Below, one piece after another: positions 1-10,500 of a DNA stretch of 64,000 bases. How positions within the stretch are numbered: the first letter of the stretch is position 1; each line of letters opens with the position of its first letter. This stretch comes from CAVSSX01 sp963730735 (lineage in GTDB: Bacteria > Actinomycetota > Acidimicrobiia > Acidimicrobiales > RAAP-2), in assembly GCA_963730735.1 (NCBI GenBank), contig CAVSSX010000012.1, positions 372,001 to 436,000 of the forward strand, read 5' to 3'. A program made the translations under genes and the position numbers. The notes under the pieces are model-generated. The model ran no database searches. It was given only the letters and a program-made list of their open reading frames with translations, and was not told where the DNA came from.

Positions 1-546
1 TACTTCGAGCAGAACGTCTGCTACCTCGAGGACTACGCCCGGGCCATCGGCCTGGTGCTGGCCAAGGCACCCGACCGTGACGCCCTGGGCGTCCTGTCCC
101 GGTTCCTGGACCAGATCGTGGCGTCGGAGATCCCGGCCAACCTGGACTTCCTCGAGCGGCTGGGGGGCACGCCCCACGCCGACCCCCTGGTCGCCATGAC
201 CCCGACGGCCTACGCCTACACCCGACACATCCTGCAGGTCTGCGAGCACGAGAGCGCGGCCTGCGGGCTGGCGGCCATCCTGCCGTGCCAGTGGAGCTAC
301 GGCGAGATCGGCCTGCGCCTGGCGGCCACGATGCCCGAGGACCCCATCTACGCCGCCTGGGTGTCGATGTTCTCCGAGCCCGGCTACGACGACCTGGTCG
401 GGGCCTCGACCCGGCTCCTCGACCGGCTGGCCATCGAGGCCGGCCCGACCGAGCGGGCCCGGTGCTCGGCCGTCTTCAACCGCTCGACCTTCTACGAGGT
501 CGAGTTCTGGGACATGGCCTACGGCGGCGCCGGGGCGGCGTCGTGA
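1..546 (+). CDS. tenA: TenA/thiaminase-II family protein, 5' truncated
   Basis: The open frame runs in from the left edge, so the N-terminus is missing; about 181 residues remain of a family usually near 220. TenA proteins are cytosolic helical-bundle hydrolases that cleave thiamine or, in salvage, convert aminomethyl-pyrimidine to hydroxymethyl-pyrimidine (HMP). The fragment keeps the family's nucleophile segment LPCQWSYGEIG and the C-terminal acidic segment FYEVEFWDMAY, where the conserved Glu and Trp lie. Its stop overlaps the start of the aldehyde dehydrogenase by 4 bases (GTGA), so the two are translationally coupled. No thiazole or pyrimidine kinase is visible beside it; the company is oxidative and hydrolytic, which suggests catabolism rather than cofactor salvage. 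The family call is firm, the substrate is inferred. Confidence 0.85.
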   Translation, partial: YFEQNVCYLEDYARAIGLVLAKAPDRDALGVLSRFLDQIVASEIPANLDFLERLGGTPHADPLVAMTPTAYAYTRHILQVCEHESAACGLAAILPCQWSYGEIGLRLAATMPEDPIYAAWVSMFSEPGYDDLVGASTRLLDRLAIEAGPTERARCSAVFNRSTFYEVEFWDMAYGGAGAAS

Positions 547-2072
547 GCACCACCACCGTCCCCCGCTCGGGCGTGCCGGCGTCCGCCCTCGAGTTCGTCG
601 ACCGACCCCACCGGCTGTTCATCGGCGGCGAGTGGGTGGCGACGGCCGACCACCTCGAGTCGAGGGACCCAGCCACCGGCGAGGTGCTCTGCCCGGTGCC
701 CCTGGCCACCCGGGACCACGTGACGGCGGCGGTGGCGGCGGCGTCGGGGGCGCTCCGGAGCTGGCGGCGCACCGCCGCCAGCCGGCGGGCCCGGTTGCTG
801 TGGACGCTGGGCGACCTCGTCGAGCGGGCGGCCGAGGAGCTGGCGGCGCTCGAGGTCCTCGACAACGGCAAGCCGCTGGGCGAGGCCTCGGCGGTCGACC
901 TCCCGCTCACCGCCGAGATCTTCCGCTACTTCGCCGGGTGCGCCAACGGCCTCGAGGGGGCGGTGGTCCCCAACTCGGCCCCCGACGTGCTGACCCTCTC
1001 CACCCGGGAACCCATCGGCGTGGTCGCCGCCATCACCCCGTGGAACTTCCCCCTGCTCGAGGTGGCCTACAAGCTCGGCCCGTCCCTGGCCGCCGGATGC
1101 ACGGTGGTGGTCAAGCCGTCCGAGCTGGCGGCGCTGTCCACGCTCCGGCTCATGGAGCTGGTGGTCGAGGCGGGCTTCCCCCCCGGGGTGGTCAACGTGG
1201 TCGTGGGCGGCCCGGAGATCGGCGACGCCCTGGTCACCCACCCCGGGGTGGCCAAGATCGCCTTCACCGGCCAGACGGCCACCGGGCGCCAGATCCTCCG
1301 GGCGGCATCGGACCGGCTCACCCCGGTGAGCCTGGAGCTCGGGGGCAAGAGCCCGAACATCGTGTTCGCCGACGGCGACCTGGCCGCCGCCACCGGCGGG
1401 GTGTTCGGGGGCATCTTCTTCAACCAGGGCCAGGCCTGCGTGGCCGGGTCGCGGCTGCTGGTCGAGGTGTCGGTGGCCGACCAGCTGGTCGAGACGGTGG
1501 TGGCCCTGGCCGAGGGGGTCCGGCTGGGCGACGGCTTCGACCCCTCGACCCAGATGGGACCGGTGATCTCGGCCGACCACCGGCGGGGCATCCTCTCGAT
1601 GGTCGAGGGCGCCGTGGGCGCCGGGGCGGCGGTCGTCACCGGCGGCCGGGCGGGCGAGGTCGAGGGCCTGCCGGGGGGCTACTTCGTGGAGCCGACGGTG
1701 CTCACCGGGGTGACGGCCTCGATGGACGTGGCCCGCGAGGAGGTCTTCGGACCGGTCCTGGCCGTCCTCCCGTGGGAGGACCCCGACGAGCTGGTGGCCC
1801 TGGCCAACGACGTCCCCTACGGCATCGCCGCCGGCATCTGGACGGCCGACACCGCCAAGGCCCTCCGGATCGCCCAGGACCTCGAGGTCGGCACGGTCTG
1901 GATCAACACCTACGGCATGTTCGACGTGGCCGTGCCCTTCGGCGGCCGCAAGGAGTCGGGGACCGGTCGAGAGCTCGGCAAGGCGGCCCTCGACCCGTAC
2001 CTGGTCTCCAAGTCCATCTGGGTCGACCTCAACCCGACCGCATCGGCGGCCGGCCAGGCCGTCGCCCAGTGA
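543..2072 (+). CDS. NAD(P)-dependent aldehyde dehydrogenase
   Basis: A full-length (509 aa) member of the aldehyde dehydrogenase superfamily, oxidising an aldehyde to an acid with NAD(P)+. The GTG at 543 overlapping the tenA stop is chosen because the frame farther upstream only shadows tenA. Visible motifs are TPWNFPLLEVAYKLGPSLAAG with VVVKPSE of the cofactor site, the general-base Glu in LELGGKSPN (about residue 265), the nucleophilic Cys in FNQGQACVAG (about residue 299) and EEVFGPVL near the C-terminus. It is most like betaine-aldehyde/gamma-aminobutyraldehyde-type enzymes, but the substrate cannot be read from sequence. Position between tenA and two deaminase-like amidohydrolases, with a GMC alcohol oxidase in the same operon, suggests the second step of an alcohol-aldehyde-acid oxidation. 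Confidence 0.92.
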   Translation: MSTTTVPRSGVPASALEFVDRPHRLFIGGEWVATADHLESRDPATGEVLCPVPLATRDHVTAAVAAASGALRSWRRTAASRRARLLWTLGDLVERAAEELAALEVLDNGKPLGEASAVDLPLTAEIFRYFAGCANGLEGAVVPNSAPDVLTLSTREPIGVVAAITPWNFPLLEVAYKLGPSLAAGCTVVVKPSELAALSTLRLMELVVEAGFPPGVVNVVVGGPEIGDALVTHPGVAKIAFTGQTATGRQILRAASDRLTPVSLELGGKSPNIVFADGDLAAATGGVFGGIFFNQGQACVAGSRLLVEVSVADQLVETVVALAEGVRLGDGFDPSTQMGPVISADHRRGILSMVEGAVGAGAAVVTGGRAGEVEGLPGGYFVEPTVLTGVTASMDVAREEVFGPVLAVLPWEDPDELVALANDVPYGIAAGIWTADTAKALRIAQDLEVGTVWINTYGMFDVAVPFGGRKESGTGRELGKAALDPYLVSKSIWVDLNPTASAAGQAVAQ

Positions 2073-2112
2073 CCGCCCGGGGCAACCCGGAACCACCGAG
2101 AGGACCCGCGAC

Positions 2113-3438
2113 GTGAACGAGCGCATCCACATCACCCACGGCACCGTCCTCACCATGAACAACGCCGACGACGTGTACTTCGACGGCTCGGTGGTCCTCG
2201 AGGACGACCGCATCGTCGACGTGGGGCCGGCCGACGAGGTGGCGGCCCGCCACGACCTCCGCGGCACCCGCACCATCGACGCCCGGGACAAGGCGGTGCT
2301 CCCGGGCCTGGTCGACCTGCACTACCACACGGCCCTCGGCAAGGGCTGGAGCGACCACCTGCCGCTCTGGGAGTACCTCGACACGTGCTGGTACCCGATG
2401 ATCCGGGCCCTCGACGACGACGCCGCCTACTGGGCCGCCCTGGCCAGCTACTCGGAGTCGATCCGCTGCGGCGTGACGACGGTAAACGACATGTACCGCA
2501 AGCTCTCGGGCCTCCGGGCGGCCGCCGAGACCATCGGCATCCGGGCCGTGCTCTCCAACGACATCGCCGACGACGAGCACCAGCTCGACACCCTGGCCGA
2601 CTGCCAGGAGGCCTTCGAGAAGCACCACGGGGCGGCCAACGGGCGCATCGAGGTCCGGGTGGGTATCGAGTGGCTACCCATGGCCTCCGAGGAGCTGTTG
2701 CGGGCCACCCGGCAGATGGCCGACGACCTCGACATCGGCATCCACATCCACCTGAACGAGTCGCTGTCGGAGGTCGAGAACTCCAAGCAGCGCTTCGGCC
2801 GGCGGCCGACCGAGGTGGCCTACGACAATGGGATCCTCGGCCCCGACTGCGTCGCCGCCCACTGCGTGTGGCTGTCGGACGTGGAGATCGCCCTGATGCG
2901 CGAGACCAACACCAAGATCTCCCACAACCCCTCGTCCAACGCCAAGCTCGGCAACGGCATCGCCCGGGTCCCCGAGATGCTGGCCGCCGGCCTCACCATC
3001 GGCCTGGGCCACGACGCCGCCGAGTGCAACAACAGCCGGGACCTGTTCGAGGTGATGAAGTTCGCCTCGCTCATCCACCGGGCCAACCGGGTGGACGCCA
3101 GCCTGCAGCAGGCACCCGACGTCCTGCGCATGGCCACCCGCAACGGGTCGGCGGCCCTCGGCCACGAGACCGGCGAGCTCTCGGTGGGCAAGAAGGCCGA
3201 CGTGATCCTGGTCGACCTGACCGACCAGCTCTTCACGCCGCTCATGCCGGGCCACGCCGGGCACCTGTACTCGCACCTGGTGTTCGCGGCCAACGGCAGC
3301 TGTGTCGACACCTCGATCATCGACGGCACCGTCGTGATGGAGGGGCGCAAGCTGCTGCTGGTCGACGAGGACGAGATCCGGCGGGAGGCCAACGCCGCCT
3401 TCCGCACGGTGGTCGACCGCATGGTCGTCCCGGCGTGA
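2113..3438 (+). CDS. Amidohydrolase, aminohydrolase (deaminase) subgroup
   Basis: A 441-residue metal-dependent hydrolase of the AtzA/TrzN/SAH-deaminase branch of the amidohydrolase superfamily, whose members remove amino groups or halides from N-heterocycles. The early metal site is LVDLHYHTALGKGW (HxH), followed by HIHLNES and AHCVWLSD carrying the later His ligands, SHNPSSNAKLGNGIARVP and LGHDAAECNNS with the metal-binding Asp. The flanking beta-sandwich (first about 55 and last about 60 residues) is present. It starts with GTG at 2113 after a 40-base gap and is followed 10 bases later by a second family member. Substrate unknown; an aminopyrimidine would fit the neighbouring TenA. Confidence 0.88.
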   Translation: MNERIHITHGTVLTMNNADDVYFDGSVVLEDDRIVDVGPADEVAARHDLRGTRTIDARDKAVLPGLVDLHYHTALGKGWSDHLPLWEYLDTCWYPMIRALDDDAAYWAALASYSESIRCGVTTVNDMYRKLSGLRAAAETIGIRAVLSNDIADDEHQLDTLADCQEAFEKHHGAANGRIEVRVGIEWLPMASEELLRATRQMADDLDIGIHIHLNESLSEVENSKQRFGRRPTEVAYDNGILGPDCVAAHCVWLSDVEIALMRETNTKISHNPSSNAKLGNGIARVPEMLAAGLTIGLGHDAAECNNSRDLFEVMKFASLIHRANRVDASLQQAPDVLRMATRNGSAALGHETGELSVGKKADVILVDLTDQLFTPLMPGHAGHLYSHLVFAANGSCVDTSIIDGTVVMEGRKLLLVDEDEIRREANAAFRTVVDRMVVPA

Positions 3439-3448
3439 CGGCGACCCG

Positions 3449-5056
3449 GTGAGCGGCCCGGCGGGCGACTCCGGGGGCCGGACGCTGGTCCTGGGCGATC
3501 CGGTGTTCACCCTCGGCACCGGGGTGGCCATCCCCGACGGCGCCCTGGTGGTCGAGGACGGCGTCGTGGTCGAGGCCGGGCCCCGGGAGGTCCTGGCGGC
3601 CCGGGGACCGTTCGCCCGGGTGCTGGGCTCGGCCGACCACGTGGTCCTGCCGGGGTTCGTCAACTGCCACTACCACTCCGAGCTCGCCATGGGCCCGGGG
3701 CTGTACCAGCACATCTTCGAGAAGGCCAACGTCCACATCCACGCCGGCACGGCCCCCATCGAGGAGGCCGACCTCTACGACGGGGTGCTCTGGGGCCTCG
3801 TGGCCGCCATCCGGGGCGGCCAGACCGGGACCGTCGACATGTTCTACGGCCGACCGGGCATGCCCGAGTTCGGGGCCGACGCCGCCCTGCAGGCCTACGC
3901 CGACGCCGGGATCCGCACGGCCTTCGGGATCGTCTCGCGCGACCAGAACCGTTACGCCCACGTACCCGACGAGCAGTTCCTCGGTCGCCTCGACCCGACC
4001 CTGGCCGACGAGGTCCGCCACTCCCCCATGGGCTACGCCTGGCCGGTCGACGACGTCATGGCCTCCTTCGAGCGGCTGGCCGACACCTGGCACGGCTTCG
4101 ACGACCGGCTCCGGCTGGTCACCGCGCCCGACTGGACCCCGGCGTGCTCCGACGACCTGTACCGGCGCTGCCGGCGGGTGGCCGACGACCACGGCACGTC
4201 GATGATCACCCACGTCCTCGAGACGCGGGCCGAGATGCTCTACAACGTGGCCGCCCACGGCATGCCGGCGGTGCAGCGCCTGGCCGAGCTCGGGGTGCTC
4301 ACCCCCGAGACGGTGCTGGCCCACTTCATCTGGGTCACCGACGAGGAGCTGGCCCTCTTCGCCGACTCCGGAGCGGTCTGCTCCAACAACCCCGGCTCGA
4401 ACCTGCGCCTGTCGAGCGGCATCTGCCGCACCCGGGACCTGCTCGACGCCGGTGGCCGGGTGGGCTTCGGCACCGACGGCATCTCGTTCTCCGACCACGA
4501 GGACTTCTTCCAGGAGCTGCGGCTGGCCACCTACCTCCAACGCACGCCCACGACCTTCGGCGAGGGCCGGCTGGACAGCATCCGGGTCCTGGCCAGTGCG
4601 GCCGAGGCCGGGGCCCAGGCCCTGGGGCTCGCCGGTCGGTTGGGGGCCCTGACCCCGGGCCACCTGGCCGACCTGTTGGTGGTGAAGAAGGACCGGGTGT
4701 TCTTCCCCCCCGGCCGCTTCGACGCCGAACCGCCGCTCGACGTGGTCCTCGACCGGGCCGAGGCCCGCGACATCGACGCCGTCATGGTCGGCGGCCGGAT
4801 CCTGATGGAGGACGGCCGGATCACGGTGGTCGACGAGGCGGCGCTACGGGACCGCTTCGCCGAGGCGGTCACCCAGCGCGTCTACCGCTCGACCGACACC
4901 ACTCGACGGTGGGCCGAGCTCGGGGCACTGGTCGAGCCGGCCGTGGTCGAGCTGTTCAGCGAGTGGTACGCGGTGCCGGTCGAGGCCGCCCACCCCTACA
5001 ACGCCGGGCGGCCGGTCGCCGCCCCCAACTGGCACCCCGACGACGAGGCCCGCTGA
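3449..5056 (+). CDS. Amidohydrolase, second aminohydrolase-type member
   Basis: A 535-residue amidohydrolase, longer than its upstream neighbour by a C-terminal extension of about 70 residues. It has the HxH site in VNCHYHSELAMGPGLYQHI, the segments THVLETRAEM and LAHFIWVTDEE for later ligands, CSNNPGSNLRLSSGICRT and FGTDGISFSD with the metal Asp. The two adjacent genes are clearly distant paralogues, so they probably act on successive or alternative substrates. It begins with GTG and its stop overlaps the ATG of the next gene (TGATG). No signal peptide, so cytosolic. The exact reaction is not deducible. Confidence 0.87.
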   Translation: MSGPAGDSGGRTLVLGDPVFTLGTGVAIPDGALVVEDGVVVEAGPREVLAARGPFARVLGSADHVVLPGFVNCHYHSELAMGPGLYQHIFEKANVHIHAGTAPIEEADLYDGVLWGLVAAIRGGQTGTVDMFYGRPGMPEFGADAALQAYADAGIRTAFGIVSRDQNRYAHVPDEQFLGRLDPTLADEVRHSPMGYAWPVDDVMASFERLADTWHGFDDRLRLVTAPDWTPACSDDLYRRCRRVADDHGTSMITHVLETRAEMLYNVAAHGMPAVQRLAELGVLTPETVLAHFIWVTDEELALFADSGAVCSNNPGSNLRLSSGICRTRDLLDAGGRVGFGTDGISFSDHEDFFQELRLATYLQRTPTTFGEGRLDSIRVLASAAEAGAQALGLAGRLGALTPGHLADLLVVKKDRVFFPPGRFDAEPPLDVVLDRAEARDIDAVMVGGRILMEDGRITVVDEAALRDRFAEAVTQRVYRSTDTTRRWAELGALVEPAVVELFSEWYAVPVEAAHPYNAGRPVAAPNWHPDDEAR

Positions 5057-6084
5057 TGCAGATCGACGCCCACTCGCACATCCTCTCCCTGGCCGCCGAC
5101 CCGGCCTTCACCAACCAGTACGGGCGGGAGGGCTCGCTCTGCATCTGCCGGAGCCGGGGTCAGCTGCCCTCCCACCGACCGCCGACCGACGCCGAGTGGG
5201 AGGCCACCGGCTTCTCCGAGGCCGCCTGGCCAGTGATCGGTCCGGCCGAGAGCCTCCGGGACCACCCGGGCTTCGACAAGGTGGTGGTGCTGGCCGTCTC
5301 CCCCCAGGTGCTCGAGGGCCGGCTCATCGGCACCGTCGACGCCACCGGGCTGCTCGACGTGCCCGGCGAGCCCGACCCCGAGAAGTGCAACGATTACATC
5401 GCCGCCGTGGTGCGGGCCGCCCCCGAGACCTTCATCGGCTTCGCCTCGGTCAACCCCCTCCACCACGGCCCCGACGCGGCGGTGGTCGAGCTGGAGCGGG
5501 CGGTGGTCGAGCTCGGGCTGTCGGGCCTGAAGCTCTATCCGATGTACCAGCACTGGTCGCCCGACGACCCCGAGGTCGCCTTCCCGGTGTTCGCCAAGGC
5601 GGCCGACCTCGGCATCCCGGTCATGGTCCACCAGGCCGGCTCGACCCGCATCGACGCCAAGCTCAGCCTCGGCCGGCCGGCCCTGCTCGACGACGTGGGG
5701 CGGGAGTTCCGGGACCTGCGGGTCATCCTGGCCCACTGCGGGATCCCCTGGGTCGACGAGGCCCTATTCCTGTTGACCAAGCACCCCAACTTCTACGCCG
5801 ACCTCAGCTACCACATGGCGACCATCGACCGGGCCGACCTCTACCGCTGGCTGGCCAAGGTCGAGGACTTCTTCGTGCCGCTCGAGAAGCTCTTCTTCGG
5901 CAGCGACTACCCGGGCTTCCTCTACGACCCGGTCGACCTGCGCGACAAGTTGCTCTCGGTCAACGAGGAGGCCGAGCGCCTGGGCGAGCCCCCGATCCCC
6001 GAGGGGAAGCTGGCCGGGATCATGGGCGACAACATGGCCGCCCTGCTCGGCCTGGAGGAGGCCGCCGCCGGAGTGACCGGATGA
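5056..6084 (+). CDS. Amidohydrolase-2 family hydrolase or decarboxylase
   Basis: A 342-residue TIM-barrel protein of the Amidohydro_2 family, which includes both hydrolases and metal-dependent decarboxylases (ACMSD, gamma-resorcylate and isoorotate decarboxylases). The N-terminal HxH is in MQIDAHSHIL; later metal-site segments are VMVHQAG, VILAHCGIPWVDEA and FFGSDYPGFL with the catalytic Asp. The ATG at 5056 overlaps the previous stop, and the stop overlaps the next start as ATGA. In an operon with two deaminase-like proteins and an alcohol/aldehyde oxidation pair, a decarboxylase role on a carboxylated heterocycle is attractive, but this is inference; hydrolysis of a ring or amide is equally compatible. 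Confidence 0.85.
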   Translation: MQIDAHSHILSLAADPAFTNQYGREGSLCICRSRGQLPSHRPPTDAEWEATGFSEAAWPVIGPAESLRDHPGFDKVVVLAVSPQVLEGRLIGTVDATGLLDVPGEPDPEKCNDYIAAVVRAAPETFIGFASVNPLHHGPDAAVVELERAVVELGLSGLKLYPMYQHWSPDDPEVAFPVFAKAADLGIPVMVHQAGSTRIDAKLSLGRPALLDDVGREFRDLRVILAHCGIPWVDEALFLLTKHPNFYADLSYHMATIDRADLYRWLAKVEDFFVPLEKLFFGSDYPGFLYDPVDLRDKLLSVNEEAERLGEPPIPEGKLAGIMGDNMAALLGLEEAAAGVTG

Positions 6085-7535
6085 GCGACCCCTACCCCGA
6101 CGTCCTCGTCGTCGGTGCCGGGTCGGCCGGCCTCTTCTGCGCCCTCGGGCTGGTGGAGCGGGGGGCGACGGTCACCATCGTCGAGGCCGGCGAGGACCCC
6201 GGCACCCCGCCACCCGACTGGCTGCTCTACGACTACGCCTTCCCGCCGTCGATGGACTGGGGCTACCGCGAGGCCGACACCGGGGCCGAGCTGCTGCGGG
6301 GGAAGGTCACCGGCGGCAGCTCGTCGGTCAACTCGTCGGCCGCCGTCCGGGGCCAGCCGTGGGACTTCGACGCCTGGGGCTCGGAGCGATGGAGCTGGGA
6401 CGCCTGCCTCGAGGGCTTCCGCGCCATCGAGCACGACCTGCAGTTCGGCGACGCCGACTACCACGGCGACGCCGGGCCCATCCAGATCACCCGGCTCGAG
6501 CCGGGGCCGGTCGACTTGGCGGTCCTCGACGTCTGCCGCAAGTTCGGCCACCCCGAGCTCGACGACCACAACCGCCCCGGGGCCTTCGGCGTCGGCCTGT
6601 GGCCGACCAACCGGGTGGCCGGTGGCCGATGGGGCACCCACGCCGGCGTGCTGCCACTCTTGCGGGACAAGGTGACGCTGCGCACCGGAACCACGGTGCA
6701 GCGCCTGGTCTTCGACGGCACCCGCTGCGTCGGGGCCGAGGTCACGGGGCCCAACGGCGCCGAGGCCCTCCGGGCCGACCTGGTCGTGCTCAGCGCCGGC
6801 ACCTACGGCTCGCCCGAGGTCCTCATCCGCTCGGGCATCGGGCCCGAGGCCACGCTCAAGCGGCTCGGCATCACACCGGTCAGCGTCCTCGAGGGGGTCG
6901 GGCAGAACCTCCAGGACCACCCCTGGTGCCTGCTCGACGTGGACACCGTCGATCCCGAGGCGCCGCTCGCCCGGCCGGTCAGCGGCTCGCTGCTCCGCTA
7001 CGAGCTCGGCGGGAGCGACCACGTCGAGGCGCAGATCTTCCCGTGGCAGACCAAGCCCTATGTGGCGCAGCTCCCGCAGAGCCAGATGTCGTTCACGGCC
7101 GCCCTCATGGCCCCCGAGAGCCGGGGATCGCTCGAGGTCACCCGGCCCGGGACGGCGATCCACCTCCGCCACCTGTCCGAGACGACCGACGCCCGGCGCA
7201 TGGCCGAGGTCGTGGCCCTCACCGCCGACATCCTGGACGAACTGGCGGCCAGCGGGGTGGTCCGGCTGCCGACCGAGCCCTGGTGGCGAACCGACGACCT
7301 GGTGACCGCCTGTCGCCAGCACGTGGGAACCTACAACCACCCCGTCGGCACCTGCCGGCTCGGGGCGAGCGGTGACGCCCGGTCGGTGGTGGCGCACGAC
7401 CTCAACGTCCTCGGGGTCGTCGGGTTGCGCGTGGCCGATGCCTCGGTGATGCCGGTCATCCCCCGGGCGGGAACGAACCTGACGTCCATGATGATCGGCG
7501 TGCGGGCCGGCCGGAACTCCGACACCACACCCTGA
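6081..7535 (+). CDS. GMC-family FAD-dependent oxidoreductase
   Basis: A 484-residue flavoenzyme of the glucose-methanol-choline family, which oxidises alcohols to aldehydes. The FAD-binding Rossmann motif is VVGAGSAGLFCALGL at the N-terminus with the ribose-binding acid in VTIVEAGED; RGKVTGGSSSVN matches the GMC signature near residue 80, LSAGTYGSPEVLIRSGIG the second signature, and HVGTYNHPVGTCRLG near the C-terminus carries the active-site His, with VADASVMPVIPRAGTN after it. It lacks a secretion signal and overlaps the preceding gene by 4 bases. It is the last gene of the operon; the next gene is convergent. Likely supplies the aldehyde for the aldehyde dehydrogenase in the same operon. 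Confidence 0.92.
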   Translation: MSDPYPDVLVVGAGSAGLFCALGLVERGATVTIVEAGEDPGTPPPDWLLYDYAFPPSMDWGYREADTGAELLRGKVTGGSSSVNSSAAVRGQPWDFDAWGSERWSWDACLEGFRAIEHDLQFGDADYHGDAGPIQITRLEPGPVDLAVLDVCRKFGHPELDDHNRPGAFGVGLWPTNRVAGGRWGTHAGVLPLLRDKVTLRTGTTVQRLVFDGTRCVGAEVTGPNGAEALRADLVVLSAGTYGSPEVLIRSGIGPEATLKRLGITPVSVLEGVGQNLQDHPWCLLDVDTVDPEAPLARPVSGSLLRYELGGSDHVEAQIFPWQTKPYVAQLPQSQMSFTAALMAPESRGSLEVTRPGTAIHLRHLSETTDARRMAEVVALTADILDELAASGVVRLPTEPWWRTDDLVTACRQHVGTYNHPVGTCRLGASGDARSVVAHDLNVLGVVGLRVADASVMPVIPRAGTNLTSMMIGVRAGRNSDTTP

Positions 7536-7554
7536 CGACGCCCGTGCGACGCCG

Positions 7555-10500
7555 TCAGGGTGCGGCAAGCTCGGCAAAGCGGCAGAGTCCGTTCGCCAGG
7601 CGCAACTGCTCGACGGTGTTGCATTTGACCGAGAGAAGTTCCGGGCTCCCCACCAGCACCGACAGCGCCTTGGCTCTCGACACGGCGACGTTGAGGCGGT
7701 TCCGGCTGTAGAGGAACTCCATGCCGCGCGGGATGTCGTCGAGACTCGACGTGGCCAGCGACACGATGACCGCCGGCGCCTCCTGGCCTTGGAATTTGTC
7801 GACGGTGCCCACTCGGGCGTCTGCCGGCAATACCCGCTGCAACAGCGAGACCTGGGCGTTGTAGGGGGCAACGACGAGGATGTCCCTGGTGCCCATCACC
7901 CGCCGGGCCCCGTCCCGGTCGACGAACACCTGGCCGAGCAGGCCGTCGTACACCTGACGGACGGCGTCCGCCTCGGCTCGGGACGAGGTTCGGTCGCCGG
8001 CGTGCTCGACCGGGAGCCATCGGAGCCCAGCCCCCGAGACCGGGCCATCGCCCTCGATGAACTGGCGTTCACATCCCGGTGCGGGGTGGAGCCGCCCGCC
8101 GTAGACGATCTCGGAGATGAACTCGCAGATCTGTGGATGGAGCCGGTACGTGACGTCGAGGAAGATGCCGAGGTCCGGCCGCAGGGTGACGCTGCCGTCG
8201 AGCAGGTGGTCCAATGCCGAGACATCGACGCCGTCGGGATGGGTGCCCTTCGACGGTTGGGCCAGCTGGCTCGGATCGCCGACCAGGATGAGGTTCCGGG
8301 CACAGGTACCCACGGCGGCGACGTTGGCCAGCGACATCTGACCCGCTTCGTCGACCACCAGGTAATCGATCGCCTGGTCGAACTCGGGGCGAGAGAAGAG
8401 CCACGAAGTCCCGGCCACCACCTTGACCCCTTGGTCGAGATCGTCCCTGATCTGCGCGTTGTCCCGCTGGGCCACGGCGGGATGCACCAGCCCCTGGTCC
8501 CCGTCGGATTTCTGCGACGCCCTGAGAGCGACGCCCTGGCGCTCGGCCTCGTGCACGATGCCCTCGAGGAGATGCGAGATCACCGCATGGCTGTTGGCCG
8601 TGATCCCGACCGTCTTGTTCTGGCCGACCAGTGCCACAATGATGGCGGCGGCCGTTCGGGTCTTCCCGGATCCCGGCGGTCCCTGGATGGCGAGCACTCC
8701 CTGGTCGAGGTCGGCGGCCAGCCTGACCGCGGCCTCGGACGCCGGCTCGTCGACGTGGCACAGCGGCTCGTCCCGACTGGACGTCCTGGTCCTCGGCCGG
8801 TTGACGAGCAGCAGGTCCCTGATCGCCCGGTACGGACCGGGGCCGTCCATACCCGTGTCGACCACGGAGGCCGCCAGCCGCCGCAGGGCGGCCCGTTGCT
8901 CGTTCGTGCCGATCGGACCGCTCGGGATCAGGGACCGAGGATGGGCCGCATCCGACCCGACGGCCCGCAGCAGCCCCAGCTCGCCCCGACCCTCGTCGAG
9001 GTAGTGCAGCGTGCCCGGGCCTTTGGGGTTCGGCCCGCCACCGTTGCTGAGCTTGGCTCGCTCCGCTGCCGGATCGATCGGCCCGCTGACCCTCGGCCAG
9101 CTTGTACTCCTGCGTCGGGTCGAACCGGTAGACGTGCACCACCGAGCGCCGGATCACCTCACCCGTCCCGACATACTCGAGGCCGGCGATCGACTCGGCG
9201 TCCTCGAACAGGTCGGCCTCGTCACAGTCGTTCACCCGGTGGAAGTACTGCCACCAGTCGGGCTTCTCCTCGCGTCGGTGCCACTCCAGGAGCTCGCCGA
9301 GCACCCACCGTGCCCGGTCGGCTCGGGCCGCGGTCGGCCCCGGCTCGTCCGCCGAGTGCAGCTGGCGCTTGAGGTCGCCGACGTCGTCCGTCGCCGTCGT
9401 CGTAGTGTCGGCGCGGCCGGCCGACGGCGCCGCCGGACGGTCGGGGTCCCGGCCGAACTCCTTCTGGTAGAGCGCCCGCTGGTCTTCGAGCCAGGTGCGG
9501 AGGCGCCACGTCGATTCGCAGTCGACACGGTTGTACTCCTCGATGTCGTCGAGGATCCGCTGGTCCGGTGCACGCAGCCACCGCTCGTACTCGACGATCG
9601 ACGAACCGGCATCGGTGACCGCCTGGGTCCGGGCGTCCATGTACAGAGCCTCGAGCTTCTTCAACGAATAGGACGGCGTCCCCACTCGGACGCCCTGGCG
9701 CACGATCCGAAGGAGGTCGACCAGGACGTCACCCCGGAACAGTTCGTCGACCTCGGCCTCCCTCGTCCCGTATCGTCCCATCAGCTTGCCCAGCGCCGTC
9801 GTCTCGTAGGGCGCGTAGTGGAACACGTGCAGGTCGGGATGGACCCGCCGCCGAGCCTGGACGAAGTCGATGAAGGCTTCGAAGGACCGCCGCTCCTCGG
9901 CCCGGGAGTGGGCCCAGAACGCCCGGAAGCCGAAGGAGCCGTCCCCTTCTACCCAGCCGACCCCCAGCAGGTACTCGAGGCCACCACCCTCCACGAAGGG
10001 GTCGCCCTCGATGTCGAAGAACAGGTCGCCGGGCGACGGTTCGGGCAGACCACCCAGCCCGATACCCGGCTCGTCGGTGTCCAGCAGCTCGAACGGCGGC
10101 GGCTCCCCGGGCTGTCGGCGGGCCGTCACCTGCAGCCGGGCCTGGTCTCGAAGCCGGGCCACCGTCGGCTCGGCCGACCCCCGGGACGTCGTTGTCGGCG
10201 AGCGCGGCCAGTTCGGCCACGGTGGTGATGCCGCGGTCGAGCAACCGCCGGGCCTGCTCCGATCCCAATCCGGCCACGAGGGTGAGGTGGTCGTCCTGCT
10301 GCCGGCGACCGTCGCAGGTGGCGCGCCAGGAGCAGACGGCGCAGTGCGCCACCGGCCACGGGTAGGCGTCGAGGCCGGCAATGGCCGCCGCCTCGAAGCG
10401 GGCCTTGGCCGACCGGTAGTAGGCGGCAACATCAGCCAGACGAATCGAGACCTTCTCCCGACCGCCCAGCACGACATGGAGGTACTCCGGGGCGACGCCC

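Noticed and set aside
519..2291. Long antisense reading frame opposite the aldehyde dehydrogenase
   Set aside because: In 70% GC DNA antisense frames stay open by chance; the translation is Gly/Arg/His-rich with no fold, and the plus strand encodes an intact enzyme.
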